From positions 1-64,000 of the forward strand of contig NZ_BCVE01000010.1 in the NCBI RefSeq assembly GCF_001591585.1: a stretch of DNA of 64,000 bases, read 5' to 3'. Below, piece by piece: positions 44,995 to 54,590 of the stretch. The position numbers and the translations under genes were made by a program. The notes below the pieces were generated by a model. It had not been told where the DNA came from. It was given only the letters and a program-made list of their open reading frames with translations, and did no database searches. The DNA comes from Niallia circulans NBRC 13626. Its GTDB lineage: Bacteria; Bacillota; Bacilli; Bacillales; Cytobacillaceae. The first letter of the stretch is position 1; each line of letters opens with the position of its first letter.

Positions 44995-45990
44995 TTATTC
45001 ACCTAAATAATCATTCGTAAATATTTTTGAAACATCTTCTTTCTTTTTAATAATGCCAAGATCCAGCAGCTCATCTTGGAGCATTGTCCAGCGTTCATCA
45101 GACATATAACCAAATCCATGCTCTTTTGCATCCCCGCCGAAAATCAACTCTTCTTCTGCTTTCGCTCCGTAATCCATTAATTCCATGGATAAATCAGGAT
45201 TTTTCTCCTTTAAAAAAGGATTAATTTCGTCTGAATGGTCACGGTAATATTCCCAGCCTTTTACCGTTGCTTTCATAAAGGATTGAACCAATTCAGGATT
45301 ATCTTTAATAACATCCTCTGTCGTGAAAATAACATTGGCATATGTTTCAAAACCAGAGTCATGAATGAATAAGTAGTCTGTTTTTACTCCATCCTGCTCT
45401 AAAACATAAGGCTCCGAAGTAACATACCCTTGCGTGACGGCATTAGGGTCATCAATAAACGTTGCCAATGATCCGGTATAAGCCATATCCTTCACTTCTA
45501 AGTCATTTGCCTTCTTAATATACTCCCAATAGCCACTGCCTGGTGCTGTGTATACTGTTTTACCATCTAAATCCTTGAAATCCTTTAATGCACCTTCATG
45601 CCCTATTAATACTTGAGGACTTTTTTGAAAAATTGCTCCAATTGCTACTAAAGGTATTCCTTTATCTCTGGCGATTAGAACGTCCTCTGCTTGCGTATAA
45701 CCAAATTGGGCTTTGCCAGAAGCAACTATTTGTGTAGACGAAATTTGCGGACCGCCTGGCTCAATCGTCATATCAAGTCCTTCTTCTTTATAGAAATCCT
45801 GTTTTAAGGCGGCATAGTTCCCACCATGCTCCGGTTGAGCAAACCAATTTGTAACTAATTTAGCTTTCGTTAATTCTCCATCCTTAGAGCTTCCGCCTGA
45901 TTCCTTCGCATCTCCACAGGCCGTAAGCAGCAACATAGACATAGCAGTGACGAACACACCAATTTTTTTGTATGATTTTATTTTCCTCAT
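44995..45990 (-). CDS. ABC transporter substrate-binding lipoprotein (NMT1/ThiY-like)
   Basis: 331 residues. The signal ends with lipobox LLTAC (Cys at about 25). The NMT1/THI5-like fold is shown by KLVTNWFAQPEHGGNYAAL, ASGKAQFGYTQAEDV and YTAPGSGYWEY. ThiY members bind a formylaminopyrimidine; others bind nitrate, sulfonates or riboflavin. It feeds the permease and ATPase in the same operon. Confidence 0.88.
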   Translation of the reverse strand: MRKIKSYKKIGVFVTAMSMLLLTACGDAKESGGSSKDGELTKAKLVTNWFAQPEHGGNYAALKQDFYKEEGLDMTIEPGGPQISSTQIVASGKAQFGYTQAEDVLIARDKGIPLVAIGAIFQKSPQVLIGHEGALKDFKDLDGKTVYTAPGSGYWEYIKKANDLEVKDMAYTGSLATFIDDPNAVTQGYVTSEPYVLEQDGVKTDYLFIHDSGFETYANVIFTTEDVIKDNPELVQSFMKATVKGWEYYRDHSDEINPFLKEKNPDLSMELMDYGAKAEEELIFGGDAKEHGFGYMSDERWTMLQDELLDLGIIKKKEDVSKIFTNDYLGE

Positions 45991-46038
45991 TCACTAATTT
46001 CCCCCTTTACGATTATCTAGTAAAAAATCACATGCCTA

Positions 46039-46887
46039 TTAATTGTCTCGTTTCATTTCTGATTCATGCCAGGATCCTAAAACCCATTTTGACAATAGAT
46101 TGACCAACAGGAAAAAGACAATCCCTAAAATACTCGCAGAAATTCCACAGGCAAATAAGTAGGCTGTTTCCATGCGACTAGAGGCAACGGTAATCGCATA
46201 GCCTAACCCACCGTCTCCACCGCCAATGCCTGCAATATACTCCCCGACAATGGCACCAACCACAGCAAGGGTACAGGAGATTTTCAGCCCTGCCATAATA
46301 TAAGGGAGGGCAAAAGGAATGCGGACCTTCCACATAATTTTCCATTTAGACGCTTGGTACAAGGTTAGTAGATTAATCATTCCTCGATCCGTTGCATTTA
46401 AACCCACTAAGGTATTCGACAGCATTGGAAAAAATCCAATCGTAAAGGCAATAATGACAATCGCATTTGTTCCAGATCCGAACCAGATAACAATGATCGG
46501 GGCAATCGCGACAATCGGAATCGTCTGGAGAAGAATGGCGTAAGGATACAAGCTTCTTTCCAGCATTTTCGAACTAGCCATTAATATTGCTGCAATGACT
46601 CCCCCAATCACACTAAAAATAAATCCAATGATAGAAGCAGTAATCGTTTTAGTCACTGCATTTCGCAAGTTCTCCCAGTTCTCTAGTGATGCTTGAAGAA
46701 TATCTGTTGGTTTCGGCAATAGATAGGGTGGTATTTGAAATAGCACAGTACCGTATTGCCAAAGGAGCATAAACAATACAAATACAATCAAAGGGGGAAT
46801 CCAAACGCTAAACGCTTTCGTCCATTTTTTATCCGTTTTTATTCCTATTATCTGCACTTCCGTAACCTTTTGTGATGCTTGTTCCAT
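46039..46887 (-). CDS. ABC transporter permease (nitrate/sulfonate/pyrimidine family)
   Basis: 282 residues with six hydrophobic segments and the EAA-like loop around NLLTLYQASKWKIMWKVRIP. A GIGGGDGGLGYAI segment is typical of SsuC/ThiX proteins. ATG 46887 follows AAGGAGGG. It lies 13 bp after the FAD oxidase and couples with the ATPase at 48254. Confidence 0.9.
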   Translation of the reverse strand: MEQASQKVTEVQIIGIKTDKKWTKAFSVWIPPLIVFVLFMLLWQYGTVLFQIPPYLLPKPTDILQASLENWENLRNAVTKTITASIIGFIFSVIGGVIAAILMASSKMLERSLYPYAILLQTIPIVAIAPIIVIWFGSGTNAIVIIAFTIGFFPMLSNTLVGLNATDRGMINLLTLYQASKWKIMWKVRIPFALPYIMAGLKISCTLAVVGAIVGEYIAGIGGGDGGLGYAITVASSRMETAYLFACGISASILGIVFFLLVNLLSKWVLGSWHESEMKRDN

Positions 46888-46900
46888 AATATCCCTCCTT

Positions 46901-48238
46901 TTAAATTATCTCTGATTCTTGTTTCACCGGAATCTTACCTGGATTTAGTAAATCGAAAGGATCATTTTCTCGTTTCTTCATTAAGATTTTTTCCATTTTC
47001 AGATTATAACCGCCAAATCCAAGTAAGTACGTATGGGGATCATTAATCTCCACTTCTATCGTTCGGCAGAAATCAATAATTTCATATAATCTTTCTTTTG
47101 ACTGATAGAGTATGACTGGTAAGGAGGCAGGAGTAATTTTTCCTTTTATCTTGATATACTCAAAGTGAAATTGAATCTCCTCTCCAAATTCTGCCCTCAA
47201 TGTATCCATCTGTTCAAAAATACGATCAACCTTAAATCTAGCTTGAAGGTATGTCATATTCTCACCATGTTTATGAGCCCAAAGGGTTGCATGATTCCAT
47301 GTAAAATCAGATACCTTTAAACCTTTATGATAGTTGTTAGCAGGTATCATTAAATCTGTACTTCCTTTATATTTATCTACTAAGCTTTGTAATGCATCCA
47401 AACAGGACTCCTCTATTTCTAGCATCGTAATAGATTTCTCCTCATGAAGAACGTCTTTTAATGAATGAAAGTGAGAAGGAATCGGCCATTCACACACAGA
47501 TACGAGACGTTTTATTATCTCTTCCTTATGGGCTAACTCATCCCCAAATTTCACCGCTTCTTTAAAGGTAGGGAAGGAAATGATGTGCTGGGTCCACTCT
47601 TGCTTCTCCTCCACTGGTAAAATAGCTTCTAACACAATTCCGGTTGTCCCGTAATTATGTATATAATCTTCTATTTCCTCTCCTACTACCTCAAAGATTC
47701 TCGGCTCGCCTTCAAAAGTCATCACCGTCACACCTAGAATATTGCCATCCCATAAATTACCCCACCGAATGGAACCAATTCCACCTGAACCTCCGCACAA
47801 GAAACCACCTACTGTCGCAGTCATAAAAGTGCTTGGATAAATCCTTAGTTCTTTTCCTTGTTTTCGTAATTTTTTTTCTAATGTGCCAAGACGCATTCCC
47901 GCCTGTACTTTGACGGTATCTTCTTTTAAATCTAGTAATTTATCCATTTTCGTTAAATCAAGCACAATTCCACCTTTTAAAGGAATTGCCTGTCCATAGT
48001 TACCTGTTCCTGCTCCCCTAATCGTTACAGGTACTTTATTTTCGACTGCAAAAGTTACCAACCTTTGTATCTCTTCTATCGATGTCGGTTTTACTACACA
48101 ATCAGCTACTTTATCTTTTAATTCTTCGAATAGTACGGGCGAATACCAGTAATAATCCTTAGACAATCGTTCTCTTAAGTTATCACTTACAATGACCTTC
48201 TCTTCTCCCACTAACTCTATTAATTTATCTAACCACAT
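46901..48238 (-). CDS. FAD-binding oxidase/dehydrogenase (GlcD-like)
   Basis: 445 residues from ATG 48238 (AGGTGG upstream). A PCMH-type FAD domain (about 35-215) with TSIEEIQRLVTFAVEN, RGAGTGNYGQAI and a GGFLCGGSGGIGS pyrophosphate loop. The C-terminal half is a cap domain; the end FDLLNPGKIP is typical of glycolate/lactate oxidases. It is placed between the ATPase and permease genes of an importer, so it should oxidise the imported compound or a hydrolysis product of it (inference). Confidence 0.85.
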   Translation of the reverse strand: MWLDKLIELVGEEKVIVSDNLRERLSKDYYWYSPVLFEELKDKVADCVVKPTSIEEIQRLVTFAVENKVPVTIRGAGTGNYGQAIPLKGGIVLDLTKMDKLLDLKEDTVKVQAGMRLGTLEKKLRKQGKELRIYPSTFMTATVGGFLCGGSGGIGSIRWGNLWDGNILGVTVMTFEGEPRIFEVVGEEIEDYIHNYGTTGIVLEAILPVEEKQEWTQHIISFPTFKEAVKFGDELAHKEEIIKRLVSVCEWPIPSHFHSLKDVLHEEKSITMLEIEESCLDALQSLVDKYKGSTDLMIPANNYHKGLKVSDFTWNHATLWAHKHGENMTYLQARFKVDRIFEQMDTLRAEFGEEIQFHFEYIKIKGKITPASLPVILYQSKERLYEIIDFCRTIEVEINDPHTYLLGFGGYNLKMEKILMKKRENDPFDLLNPGKIPVKQESEII

Positions 48239-48253
48239 AAAAATCACCACCTA

Positions 48254-49054
48254 TTAAAATTGTAAATAATGAGAAACCTTTGCTGCTATATCACTAAAAT
48301 GATGGGAAGTTCTTAATTCAGCATTTCTCGGAAAGGGTAAGTCCACTTCGACTGTATTTTCTATCTTTCCTGGACTAGGGGTCATTACGGCAATTTTCGT
48401 TGATAAATATACGGCTTCAAATACATTATGGGTAATGAATAGAACGGTCATTTTTTCCTTTTCCCATATTTTTAATAACTCTGCTTGCAAGTTTTGTCTC
48501 GTTATCTCATCTAATGCGCCAAAGGGCTCATCCATTAATAGTAATTTTGGTTTCGCCACAAGCGCCCTGGCAATCGATACCCTCATTTTCATGCCGCCAG
48601 ATAATTCCCTTGGCAAAGCTTTGCGGAAATCCTTTAATCCTACTAATTCCAACACTTTTTCTGCCATTTCCTCTTTTCGCTTTTTAGGGATTTGCTGGAA
48701 TTCGAGTGGAAGCAAAATATTGTCCATTACATTTCTCCAAGGTAATAAGGTAGCATCTTGAAAAACGAAGGATACATCTGTGCTCTGTTTTTGAGCTTGA
48801 CGAGGGCTCTTCCCTAGAATCGTTAGTTCTCCATCTGTATGTTCAATCAACCCGGAAATCATCTTAAAAATCGTTGATTTTCCACAGCCTGATGGACCAA
48901 CAAAGGATACAAACTCTCCCTGTTCAATATCGAGACTGACATTTTGAACGGCTGTTTTCCCATTTGGATAAATCTTATTAACATTTTGGAGATGAACAAT
49001 CGTTTCATTTAAAGGATGCAGCTTTTGTCCTTCCATCACATTGGTATTTTGCAT
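48254..49054 (-). CDS. ABC transporter ATPase (nitrate/sulfonate/taurine family)
   Basis: 266 residues. Walker A is GPSGCGKST, the signature is LSGGMKMR, Walker B is LLLMDEP and the H-loop is FITHNVFEAV. ATG 49054 follows AGGAGGAGG. It is the second gene of the operon, after the creatininase-family gene. Confidence 0.92.
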   Translation of the reverse strand: MQNTNVMEGQKLHPLNETIVHLQNVNKIYPNGKTAVQNVSLDIEQGEFVSFVGPSGCGKSTIFKMISGLIEHTDGELTILGKSPRQAQKQSTDVSFVFQDATLLPWRNVMDNILLPLEFQQIPKKRKEEMAEKVLELVGLKDFRKALPRELSGGMKMRVSIARALVAKPKLLLMDEPFGALDEITRQNLQAELLKIWEKEKMTVLFITHNVFEAVYLSTKIAVMTPSPGKIENTVEVDLPFPRNAELRTSHHFSDIAAKVSHYLQF

Positions 49055-49080
49055 ACAGAACCTCCTCCTGAGTTTTCGAA

Positions 49081-49893
49081 TTATATTATGCTTTTGACTG
49101 TACGAAGATCGAAATGAATCATTTCCTTAATAGCACCGGCAAAGCTTTCACTAACTAATTGGAGAATCTGTTCCCCTTTTTCAATGGTCGCACTAGCAGC
49201 ATCTCCCGCAATTCCTGTTTCCGATATATCCTTCATCACCCACGCAAAGTAACTGTTTCCTTTCAAATATAAATGCTGTGTATCTTCAGGTAAGTGGACA
49301 AACTCTGTTGGACTAAGTTCCATATCCACCCATGCTTCTTTTAACGCTAACACCATGGACGTTTCGACCTCGCCTCCATGAATCCCATACTTTTGTTCCT
49401 TATCAGAAATAAGGGAATGTAGGACCGAATAATCAGGGTTTAGTCGAAAGACATTCATCCCTGTTTCAATCCGTACTTCTCTTGCCATCATATTTAGAAG
49501 ATCATGATTCCCTCCATGAGTATTGAACAGAAGCAATTTTTTAAACCCACTTTCCTTTACACTTTTCGCAATATCACGAATGACAGCCTGTAAAGTGTCT
49601 GCTGACAATGTTATTGTTCCTGACATTCCTAAATGCTCTGTACTCTTTCCATATGGTAAGGATGGTAAAATCCAAACATCCTCATCTGGGATTAAATTTA
49701 ATGCTTCCACTAACAGCCCTTCGCCTATTAAAGTATCTGTATAAACAGGCAAGTGTGGTCCATGCTGTTCTACTGCACCGATCGGCAAAATAACAAGTGC
49801 GTTTTCCTTATCTAATTCCTTAATTTCTTTGGACGTCAATCTAGGTAAGAACCTTTTTTCAAAAGCATGACCGCTATATCTGCCATGTAACAT
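49081..49893 (-). CDS. Creatininase-family amidohydrolase (ABC-importer operon)
   Basis: 270 residues from ATG 49893 (GGGAG upstream); the longer frame to 49941 has no site. Metal motif ILPIGAVEQHGPHLPVYTD plus LFNTHGGNHD and GIHGGEVETSMVL. It is closer to the classic creatininase pattern than the gene at 34880. As first gene of an importer operon with two deaminase-like hydrolases, it may open a cyclic amide such as creatinine or a hydantoin. Creatinine is one testable option, not shown. Confidence 0.85.
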   Translation of the reverse strand: MLHGRYSGHAFEKRFLPRLTSKEIKELDKENALVILPIGAVEQHGPHLPVYTDTLIGEGLLVEALNLIPDEDVWILPSLPYGKSTEHLGMSGTITLSADTLQAVIRDIAKSVKESGFKKLLLFNTHGGNHDLLNMMAREVRIETGMNVFRLNPDYSVLHSLISDKEQKYGIHGGEVETSMVLALKEAWVDMELSPTEFVHLPEDTQHLYLKGNSYFAWVMKDISETGIAGDAASATIEKGEQILQLVSESFAGAIKEMIHFDLRTVKSII

Positions 49894-50232
49894 CTTTTCC
49901 CATCTCCCTTTAAGAAACCTATGAATTTTCGTACCCCTCATCCCAAAATCAACTTTTTATGCCACACCATTACGACTGATGTTATATTTACTAACATAAA
50001 CATAATATTTATATTAGTGGTTACTTTGCAAATATACATTAGCAGTTTCGTAGATATTTTCATAATATTTTGTATACTTTGAACAAATTTGAATATTGGG
50101 ATAATTCATAAATGAAGAAGGTGCTTTTCATTTTATACCTTCCTTCTGTTCTAGAAATTTATCGTCAGTTGGCGCAAAAGGTAAAGTAGCGAGGATAGGG
50201 GAGTAGGAAAAAATAGCAATAATAGAAGAATT
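49894..50232. promoter_or_regulatory. Upstream region of the creatininase/ABC operon
   Basis: About 340 bp, very AT-rich, no gene. It should hold the operon promoter. I looked for a TPP or purine riboswitch core because of the ThiY-like protein and saw none. Confidence 0.4.
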
Positions 50233-50266
50233 AAAAAAGGAAGCAGGGGAACTATCCCCCTGCTCC
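50233..50266 (-). terminator. Intrinsic terminator of the galactonate operon
   Basis: GGAGCAGGGGG pairs with CCCCTGCTTCC around a short loop and is followed by TTTTTT on the minus strand. It begins right after the MFS stop. Confidence 0.92.
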
Positions 50267-51577
50267 TTAAGAGACGTTAATTATTTTGTCATTATCTGTT
50301 CGTTCTGGTACCCGTTCGACTTTCCCTACTAGGAATATATAGGACAGGGCGCCTACTAATGCGATGCAGGCAATAAATGTAAGAGCTGGTGCAAAGCTGC
50401 CTCCTTTTACTAAGAAGCCAATGACAATTGGAATAATAATAGAGGCTGTTCCCCCAATGAAATTAAAAACGCCGCCGGCAATACCGATTAGTCGTTTTGG
50501 TGCTAATAGAGAAACGAATACCCATGTGATCGAGGCGAAACCGTTACCAAAAAAGGCAATAGACATGAACAATACAATTAAGCTTGGACTATTCACATAG
50601 TTGGCTCCGATAATGGAGGTAGATAAGATTAAGCCTGCGATTATTGGTGCTTTTCTTGCTTTATTGCTAGACACTCCTTTTTTCACAAGGAAGTCGGAAA
50701 GGAAACCTGCGGAAAGGACCCCGATAAATGCGGCAATAAAGGGCAAGGATGCTAAAAATCCGGTCTTAATAAAGGATAAGCCGCGATACTCGACTAAATA
50801 GGTAGGGAACCAAGTTAAGAAAAACCATAGGGTGGAGCTAACTGCAAATTGGCCAATATAGATTCCCCAAAGCTTTCTGCTTGTTAAGACCGTTGCGAAA
50901 TCTTTCTTTCCGATTTTCGGTTTGTCCGCTTTATCAGCAGCTGCATCAACAAAGCCGTCTCCAGCTTGAATGTAATCAAGTTCGGCCTTGTTCACTTTTT
51001 TACTTTTGCTTGGATCGCGATAAAGAATGAACCAAAGAACGGCCCACACAAGTCCAATAATACCAGTAACAATAAACAGACCTCTCCATCCAAACGTTTG
51101 TTGGAAGAAAATAAGAGTCGGTGTTAGGAATGCTAGTCCAATAAATTGACCTGAGGTGTAAATGGAAATTGCTCTTGCACGTTCATTTTCCGGAAACCAG
51201 CTAGCTGCAACCTTACTATTTGTCGGGAAAGCTGGTGCTTCAAAAACTCCTAAACCTACTCGTAATATAAACAACCCTAAGAAACCGCTTGCAAATCCTT
51301 GAAGTAAAGTCATAAGGGAGAATCCTGCAATCCCAATTGCATGAGTATTACGGTTCCCTAGTTTATCCAACACCCAGCCACCTGGAATTTGAAGCAAGCA
51401 ATACGTCCAACCAAAAGCTGAAAAAATAAGACCCATTGTCACAGAACTTAATCCTAGCTCTTCCGTAATAAAGGGAGCTGCAATAGATATGTTACTTCGA
51501 TCCATATAGTTAATAATAACCGTTATAAATAACATGAATACAACACTATAGCGAACCTTTGTTGCTTTGTTCTTCAT
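50267..51577 (-). CDS. MFS sugar-acid transporter (galactonate/glucarate family)
   Basis: 436 residues, twelve hydrophobic segments. ACS-family features: NYMDRSNISIAAPFI near the start, AFGWTYCLLQIPGGWVLDK and GVFEAPAFPTNSKVAASWF. It is expected to import galactonate or a related aldonate with protons. ATG 51577 follows AGGAGGAC. It is the last gene of the operon whose enzymes match a De Ley-Doudoroff type pathway. Confidence 0.9.
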   Translation of the reverse strand: MKNKATKVRYSVVFMLFITVIINYMDRSNISIAAPFITEELGLSSVTMGLIFSAFGWTYCLLQIPGGWVLDKLGNRNTHAIGIAGFSLMTLLQGFASGFLGLFILRVGLGVFEAPAFPTNSKVAASWFPENERARAISIYTSGQFIGLAFLTPTLIFFQQTFGWRGLFIVTGIIGLVWAVLWFILYRDPSKSKKVNKAELDYIQAGDGFVDAAADKADKPKIGKKDFATVLTSRKLWGIYIGQFAVSSTLWFFLTWFPTYLVEYRGLSFIKTGFLASLPFIAAFIGVLSAGFLSDFLVKKGVSSNKARKAPIIAGLILSTSIIGANYVNSPSLIVLFMSIAFFGNGFASITWVFVSLLAPKRLIGIAGGVFNFIGGTASIIIPIVIGFLVKGGSFAPALTFIACIALVGALSYIFLVGKVERVPERTDNDKIINVS

Positions 51578-51663
51578 ATCTTAGTCCTCCTATCGTCCTC
51601 TTTCACTATCAATCCTTTTCTTCCTACGGCAGGGAGTTTCTCCCTGCCGTACAACCAGCATCC

Positions 51664-52812
51664 TTACCACTCTGCCACGCTTCCATCACGATGACGCCAT
51701 ACTGGGTTTTGCCATTGATGACCTGTTTTCGCCATTTCACGAACAACATCCTCATCAACCTCAATCCCTAGTCCAGGTCCTTGCGGAATTTTCACATAAC
51801 CATCTTCGTAAGAAAAGACTGTTGGATCCTTTAAGTAATCAAGTAAATCACTGCCTTGGTTATAATGAATACCTAGACTCTGTTCTTGAATGACAGCATT
51901 ATGTGCTGTTGCATCTACTTGTAAACAAGCCGCTAATGCAATCGGCCCTAATGGACAGTGTGGTGCTGCTGCTACATCATAAGCTTCAGCCATACTGATA
52001 ATTTTTTTGCATTCCGTGATTCCACCTGCATGGGATAAATCTGGCTGGATAATATCAACATATCCATCGCTTAATAAGGATTTGAAATCCCATCTTGAAA
52101 ACATACGTTCGCCTGTTGCGATAGGGATAGCCGTTAATGATGCAATTTCTCTTAATGCTTCATTATTTTCTGGTAATACTGGTTCTTCAATAAACATTGG
52201 ATTAAATTCTTCTAATGCTTTAGCTAGCACTTTTGCCATTGGCTTATGCACACGCCCGTGAAAGTCAATTCCAATCCCGATATTTTTGCCAACGGCTGCA
52301 CGAATAGCTGCAACGTTTTCAAGTACTTTATTCACCTTTTCATAGGAATCTATGTATTGCATTTCTTCCGATGCATTCATCTTTATCGCTTGAAACCCTT
52401 TATCGACACACTCTTTTGCCGCTCTTGCCGTATCACTTGGGCGGTCTCCGCCAATCCATGAATAAACCTTGATAGAGTCACGGCATGCTCCGCCCAATAA
52501 TTGATAGACTGGGGCATCATAGTATTTTCCTTTTATATCCCAAAGTGCTTGATCAATTCCAGCGATAGCACTCATAAGAATCGGACCGCCTCTATAGAAG
52601 CCTCCTCTATACATGACATTCCAGTGATCTTCAATTCTTAATGGATCTTTCCCAATTAGATACGTCATTAGTTCTTCTACAGCCCCTTTGACTGTAGCAG
52701 CTTTCCCTTCAATTACTGGTTCTCCCCATCCAACAATTCCTTCATCCGTTTCGATTTTCAAGAATAACCAACGTGGTTGTACGGTGAATAATTCATAGCC
52801 TGTTATTTTCAT
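51664..52812 (-). CDS. dgoD: D-galactonate dehydratase-type enolase-superfamily enzyme
   Basis: 382 residues. Starts [20 protein letters not shown] as in DgoD. Metal ligands are visible: Asp in [11 protein letters not shown], Glu in [10 protein letters not shown] and Glu in IATGERMF. Catalytic residues include His in GIDFHGR and His in APHCPLGP. It converts D-galactonate to 2-keto-3-deoxygalactonate. Kinase and aldolase for the next two steps are adjacent upstream. Confidence 0.88.
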   Translation of the reverse strand: MKITGYELFTVQPRWLFLKIETDEGIVGWGEPVIEGKAATVKGAVEELMTYLIGKDPLRIEDHWNVMYRGGFYRGGPILMSAIAGIDQALWDIKGKYYDAPVYQLLGGACRDSIKVYSWIGGDRPSDTARAAKECVDKGFQAIKMNASEEMQYIDSYEKVNKVLENVAAIRAAVGKNIGIGIDFHGRVHKPMAKVLAKALEEFNPMFIEEPVLPENNEALREIASLTAIPIATGERMFSRWDFKSLLSDGYVDIIQPDLSHAGGITECKKIISMAEAYDVAAAPHCPLGPIALAACLQVDATAHNAVIQEQSLGIHYNQGSDLLDYLKDPTVFSYEDGYVKIPQGPGLGIEVDEDVVREMAKTGHQWQNPVWRHRDGSVAEW

Positions 52813-52826
52813 AGAAAAAACACTCC

Positions 52827-53465
52827 TTATAATGAATAATTTTGTGCTAACAACGTAAATTTATTTGACTTTTCAGTTAATTCTTGTAAATATTGTTCCG
52901 TTATTTCCTTTTTTGTGTCTACTAACGAACTACCAATTCCCAATCCTGCAGCCCCAGCCTCTAAGTATTCCTTCACATTTGTTAAATCCACTCCGCCAGT
53001 TGGTAACAATGGTATTTGCGGCAATGGCCCATGAATATCCTTGATAAACTTCGGACCTACAGCAGTGGCTGGAAAAACTTTTATAATATCCCCTCCAGAC
53101 TCGTACGCTTCCAAAATTTCAGTTGGGGTGAAAGCAGCAGGAATGCTAACTGCACCATATCTTTTGGTCATCCGGATGGTTTCCTCTTTATAAGTCGGGG
53201 ATAAAATAAATTGAGCACCAGCTAACAGAGCACTTCGCGCAGACTCTGCATCTAACACCGTACCAGCACCTACCGCCATTCTGTCTCCAAATTCGTCGAC
53301 TGCCCTTTCAATGGCTGTTAGCGCTTTCGGCGAATTCATCGTAATTTCGACTACTCTTATTCCCCCTTCATATAAGGACTTAACAATTTTCAATGTATCC
53401 TCAGGATCAGCCCCTCGTATGATGGCAATTAATTTATGATCGAAAATTTTCTGAAGTGTACTCAT
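52827..53465 (-). CDS. 2-dehydro-3-deoxy-6-phosphogalactonate/gluconate aldolase
   Basis: 212 residues of the Eda/DgoA class. Schiff-base Lys129 lies in GGDIIKVFP; Glu40 and Arg17 complete the site. It would give pyruvate and glyceraldehyde 3-phosphate. It lies 15 bp before dgoD. It differs clearly from the aldolase at 6716, so the two are not recent duplicates. Confidence 0.88.
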   Translation of the reverse strand: MSTLQKIFDHKLIAIIRGADPEDTLKIVKSLYEGGIRVVEITMNSPKALTAIERAVDEFGDRMAVGAGTVLDAESARSALLAGAQFILSPTYKEETIRMTKRYGAVSIPAAFTPTEILEAYESGGDIIKVFPATAVGPKFIKDIHGPLPQIPLLPTGGVDLTNVKEYLEAGAAGLGIGSSLVDTKKEITEQYLQELTEKSNKFTLLAQNYSL

Positions 53466-53487
53466 CTTATTACCGCTTCCCTTCTAT

Positions 53488-54441
53488 TTATCTATTCACT
53501 TCATCGGTTAAGTCGGATTGAAAAAATTGATTTAATTCCCTTTTGCTAGGAAGTCCTTCTATATCTCCATTAGTAGAACAAACCATAGCTCCGATGGCAC
53601 AGCCTCTTTTTACTGCTTCACTGATGGTTAATTTATCAAGCAGCCCAGACAGGACGCCTGCAGCAAATCCATCTCCTGCACCTACTGGATCAATTACTGT
53701 TTTTACTGGATAACTATCAATATATCCTTTGCTATCAGTAGTAGAGTAATAGGCACCCTTCTCTCCAAGTTTAATAATTACTATTTCCACTCCCATCTCG
53801 TGGAAGGATCGAACTGCTCTCCCATATTCCTTCGTGCCAAATAAAAATTCACATTCACTTATACCTGGCAAGACAATATCGGATTTCGCCGCTATCTCCA
53901 GAATGACTTCTCTTGCTTCCTTATCATCCCAAAGCTTTCTGCGTATATTGGGGTCAAAGACTATTTTTAATCCGTTGTCTTTTGCAATATCAATCGACTC
54001 AAACACAACTTTTCTACAAGATAGACTAAGGGCAGGTGTAATTCCAGATAGATACAAGTATTTCGCATTGGCTATATAGTCTCTATCTAAATCAGCTGGT
54101 TCTAGCCTGCTTGCAGCTGAGTCTTTGCGATAGTAATAAATATTGACAGCATCCTGATTCAAGATTTCCTTAAAGAGAATTCCTGTTGGTGCTGTTTCAT
54201 CAATCACTACCTTGCTAACGTCTACCCCTTCTCCTCGAACTGTATTTAAAATCATCTCACCAAATTCATCACGGCCCAGCCGGCTGATCCAGCCAGCCTG
54301 ATGGCCTAATTTTGCTAAACCAATCAAAGTATTGGTCTCAGCACCGGCAATCCTCGAAGTATACTGATTCGCATAGCGGATTTTGCCGAGTGTATTGGGT
54401 GTAAATAAAACCATCGTCTCACCGATACTAATAACATCCAT
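53488..54441 (-). CDS. 2-keto-3-deoxy sugar-acid kinase (PfkB family)
   Basis: 317 residues from ATG 54441 (GAGGTGAAGAG upstream); the longer frame to 54513 is not supported. PfkB signature DPVGAGDGFAAGVLSG near residue 250, an N-terminal substrate-binding GAETNTLIGLAKLG, and FDPNIRRKLW. It phosphorylates KDG or KDGal for the aldolase gene that follows 22 bp downstream. Confidence 0.88.
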   Translation of the reverse strand: MDVISIGETMVLFTPNTLGKIRYANQYTSRIAGAETNTLIGLAKLGHQAGWISRLGRDEFGEMILNTVRGEGVDVSKVVIDETAPTGILFKEILNQDAVNIYYYRKDSAASRLEPADLDRDYIANAKYLYLSGITPALSLSCRKVVFESIDIAKDNGLKIVFDPNIRRKLWDDKEAREVILEIAAKSDIVLPGISECEFLFGTKEYGRAVRSFHEMGVEIVIIKLGEKGAYYSTTDSKGYIDSYPVKTVIDPVGAGDGFAAGVLSGLLDKLTISEAVKRGCAIGAMVCSTNGDIEGLPSKRELNQFFQSDLTDEVNR

Positions 54442-54535
54442 CTCTTCACCTCGTTTCTTATAACGTGAAACTTCCATCAGATGGCCAACCCCACTGATGA
54501 TTAGTCGAACCATTCGAACCTATACGGACAGTTAA

Positions 54536-54588
54536 ACTCAACCAATCTTCTCCAAATTCTCATAAGCATACGGTTGAGTCTTACTGTC
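54536..54588 (-). other. Inverted repeat between regulator and kinase genes
   Basis: CTCAACC and GGTTGAG, flanked by ACAGT/ACTGT, form a long interrupted stem. It could be an attenuator or a terminator of the regulator mRNA; there is no T-tract. Confidence 0.35.
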
Positions 54589-54590
54589 TG

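Noticed and set aside
49894-50232. TPP or purine riboswitch before the ThiY-like operon
   Set aside because: No conserved riboswitch core such as CTGAGA was found on the minus strand in the leader.
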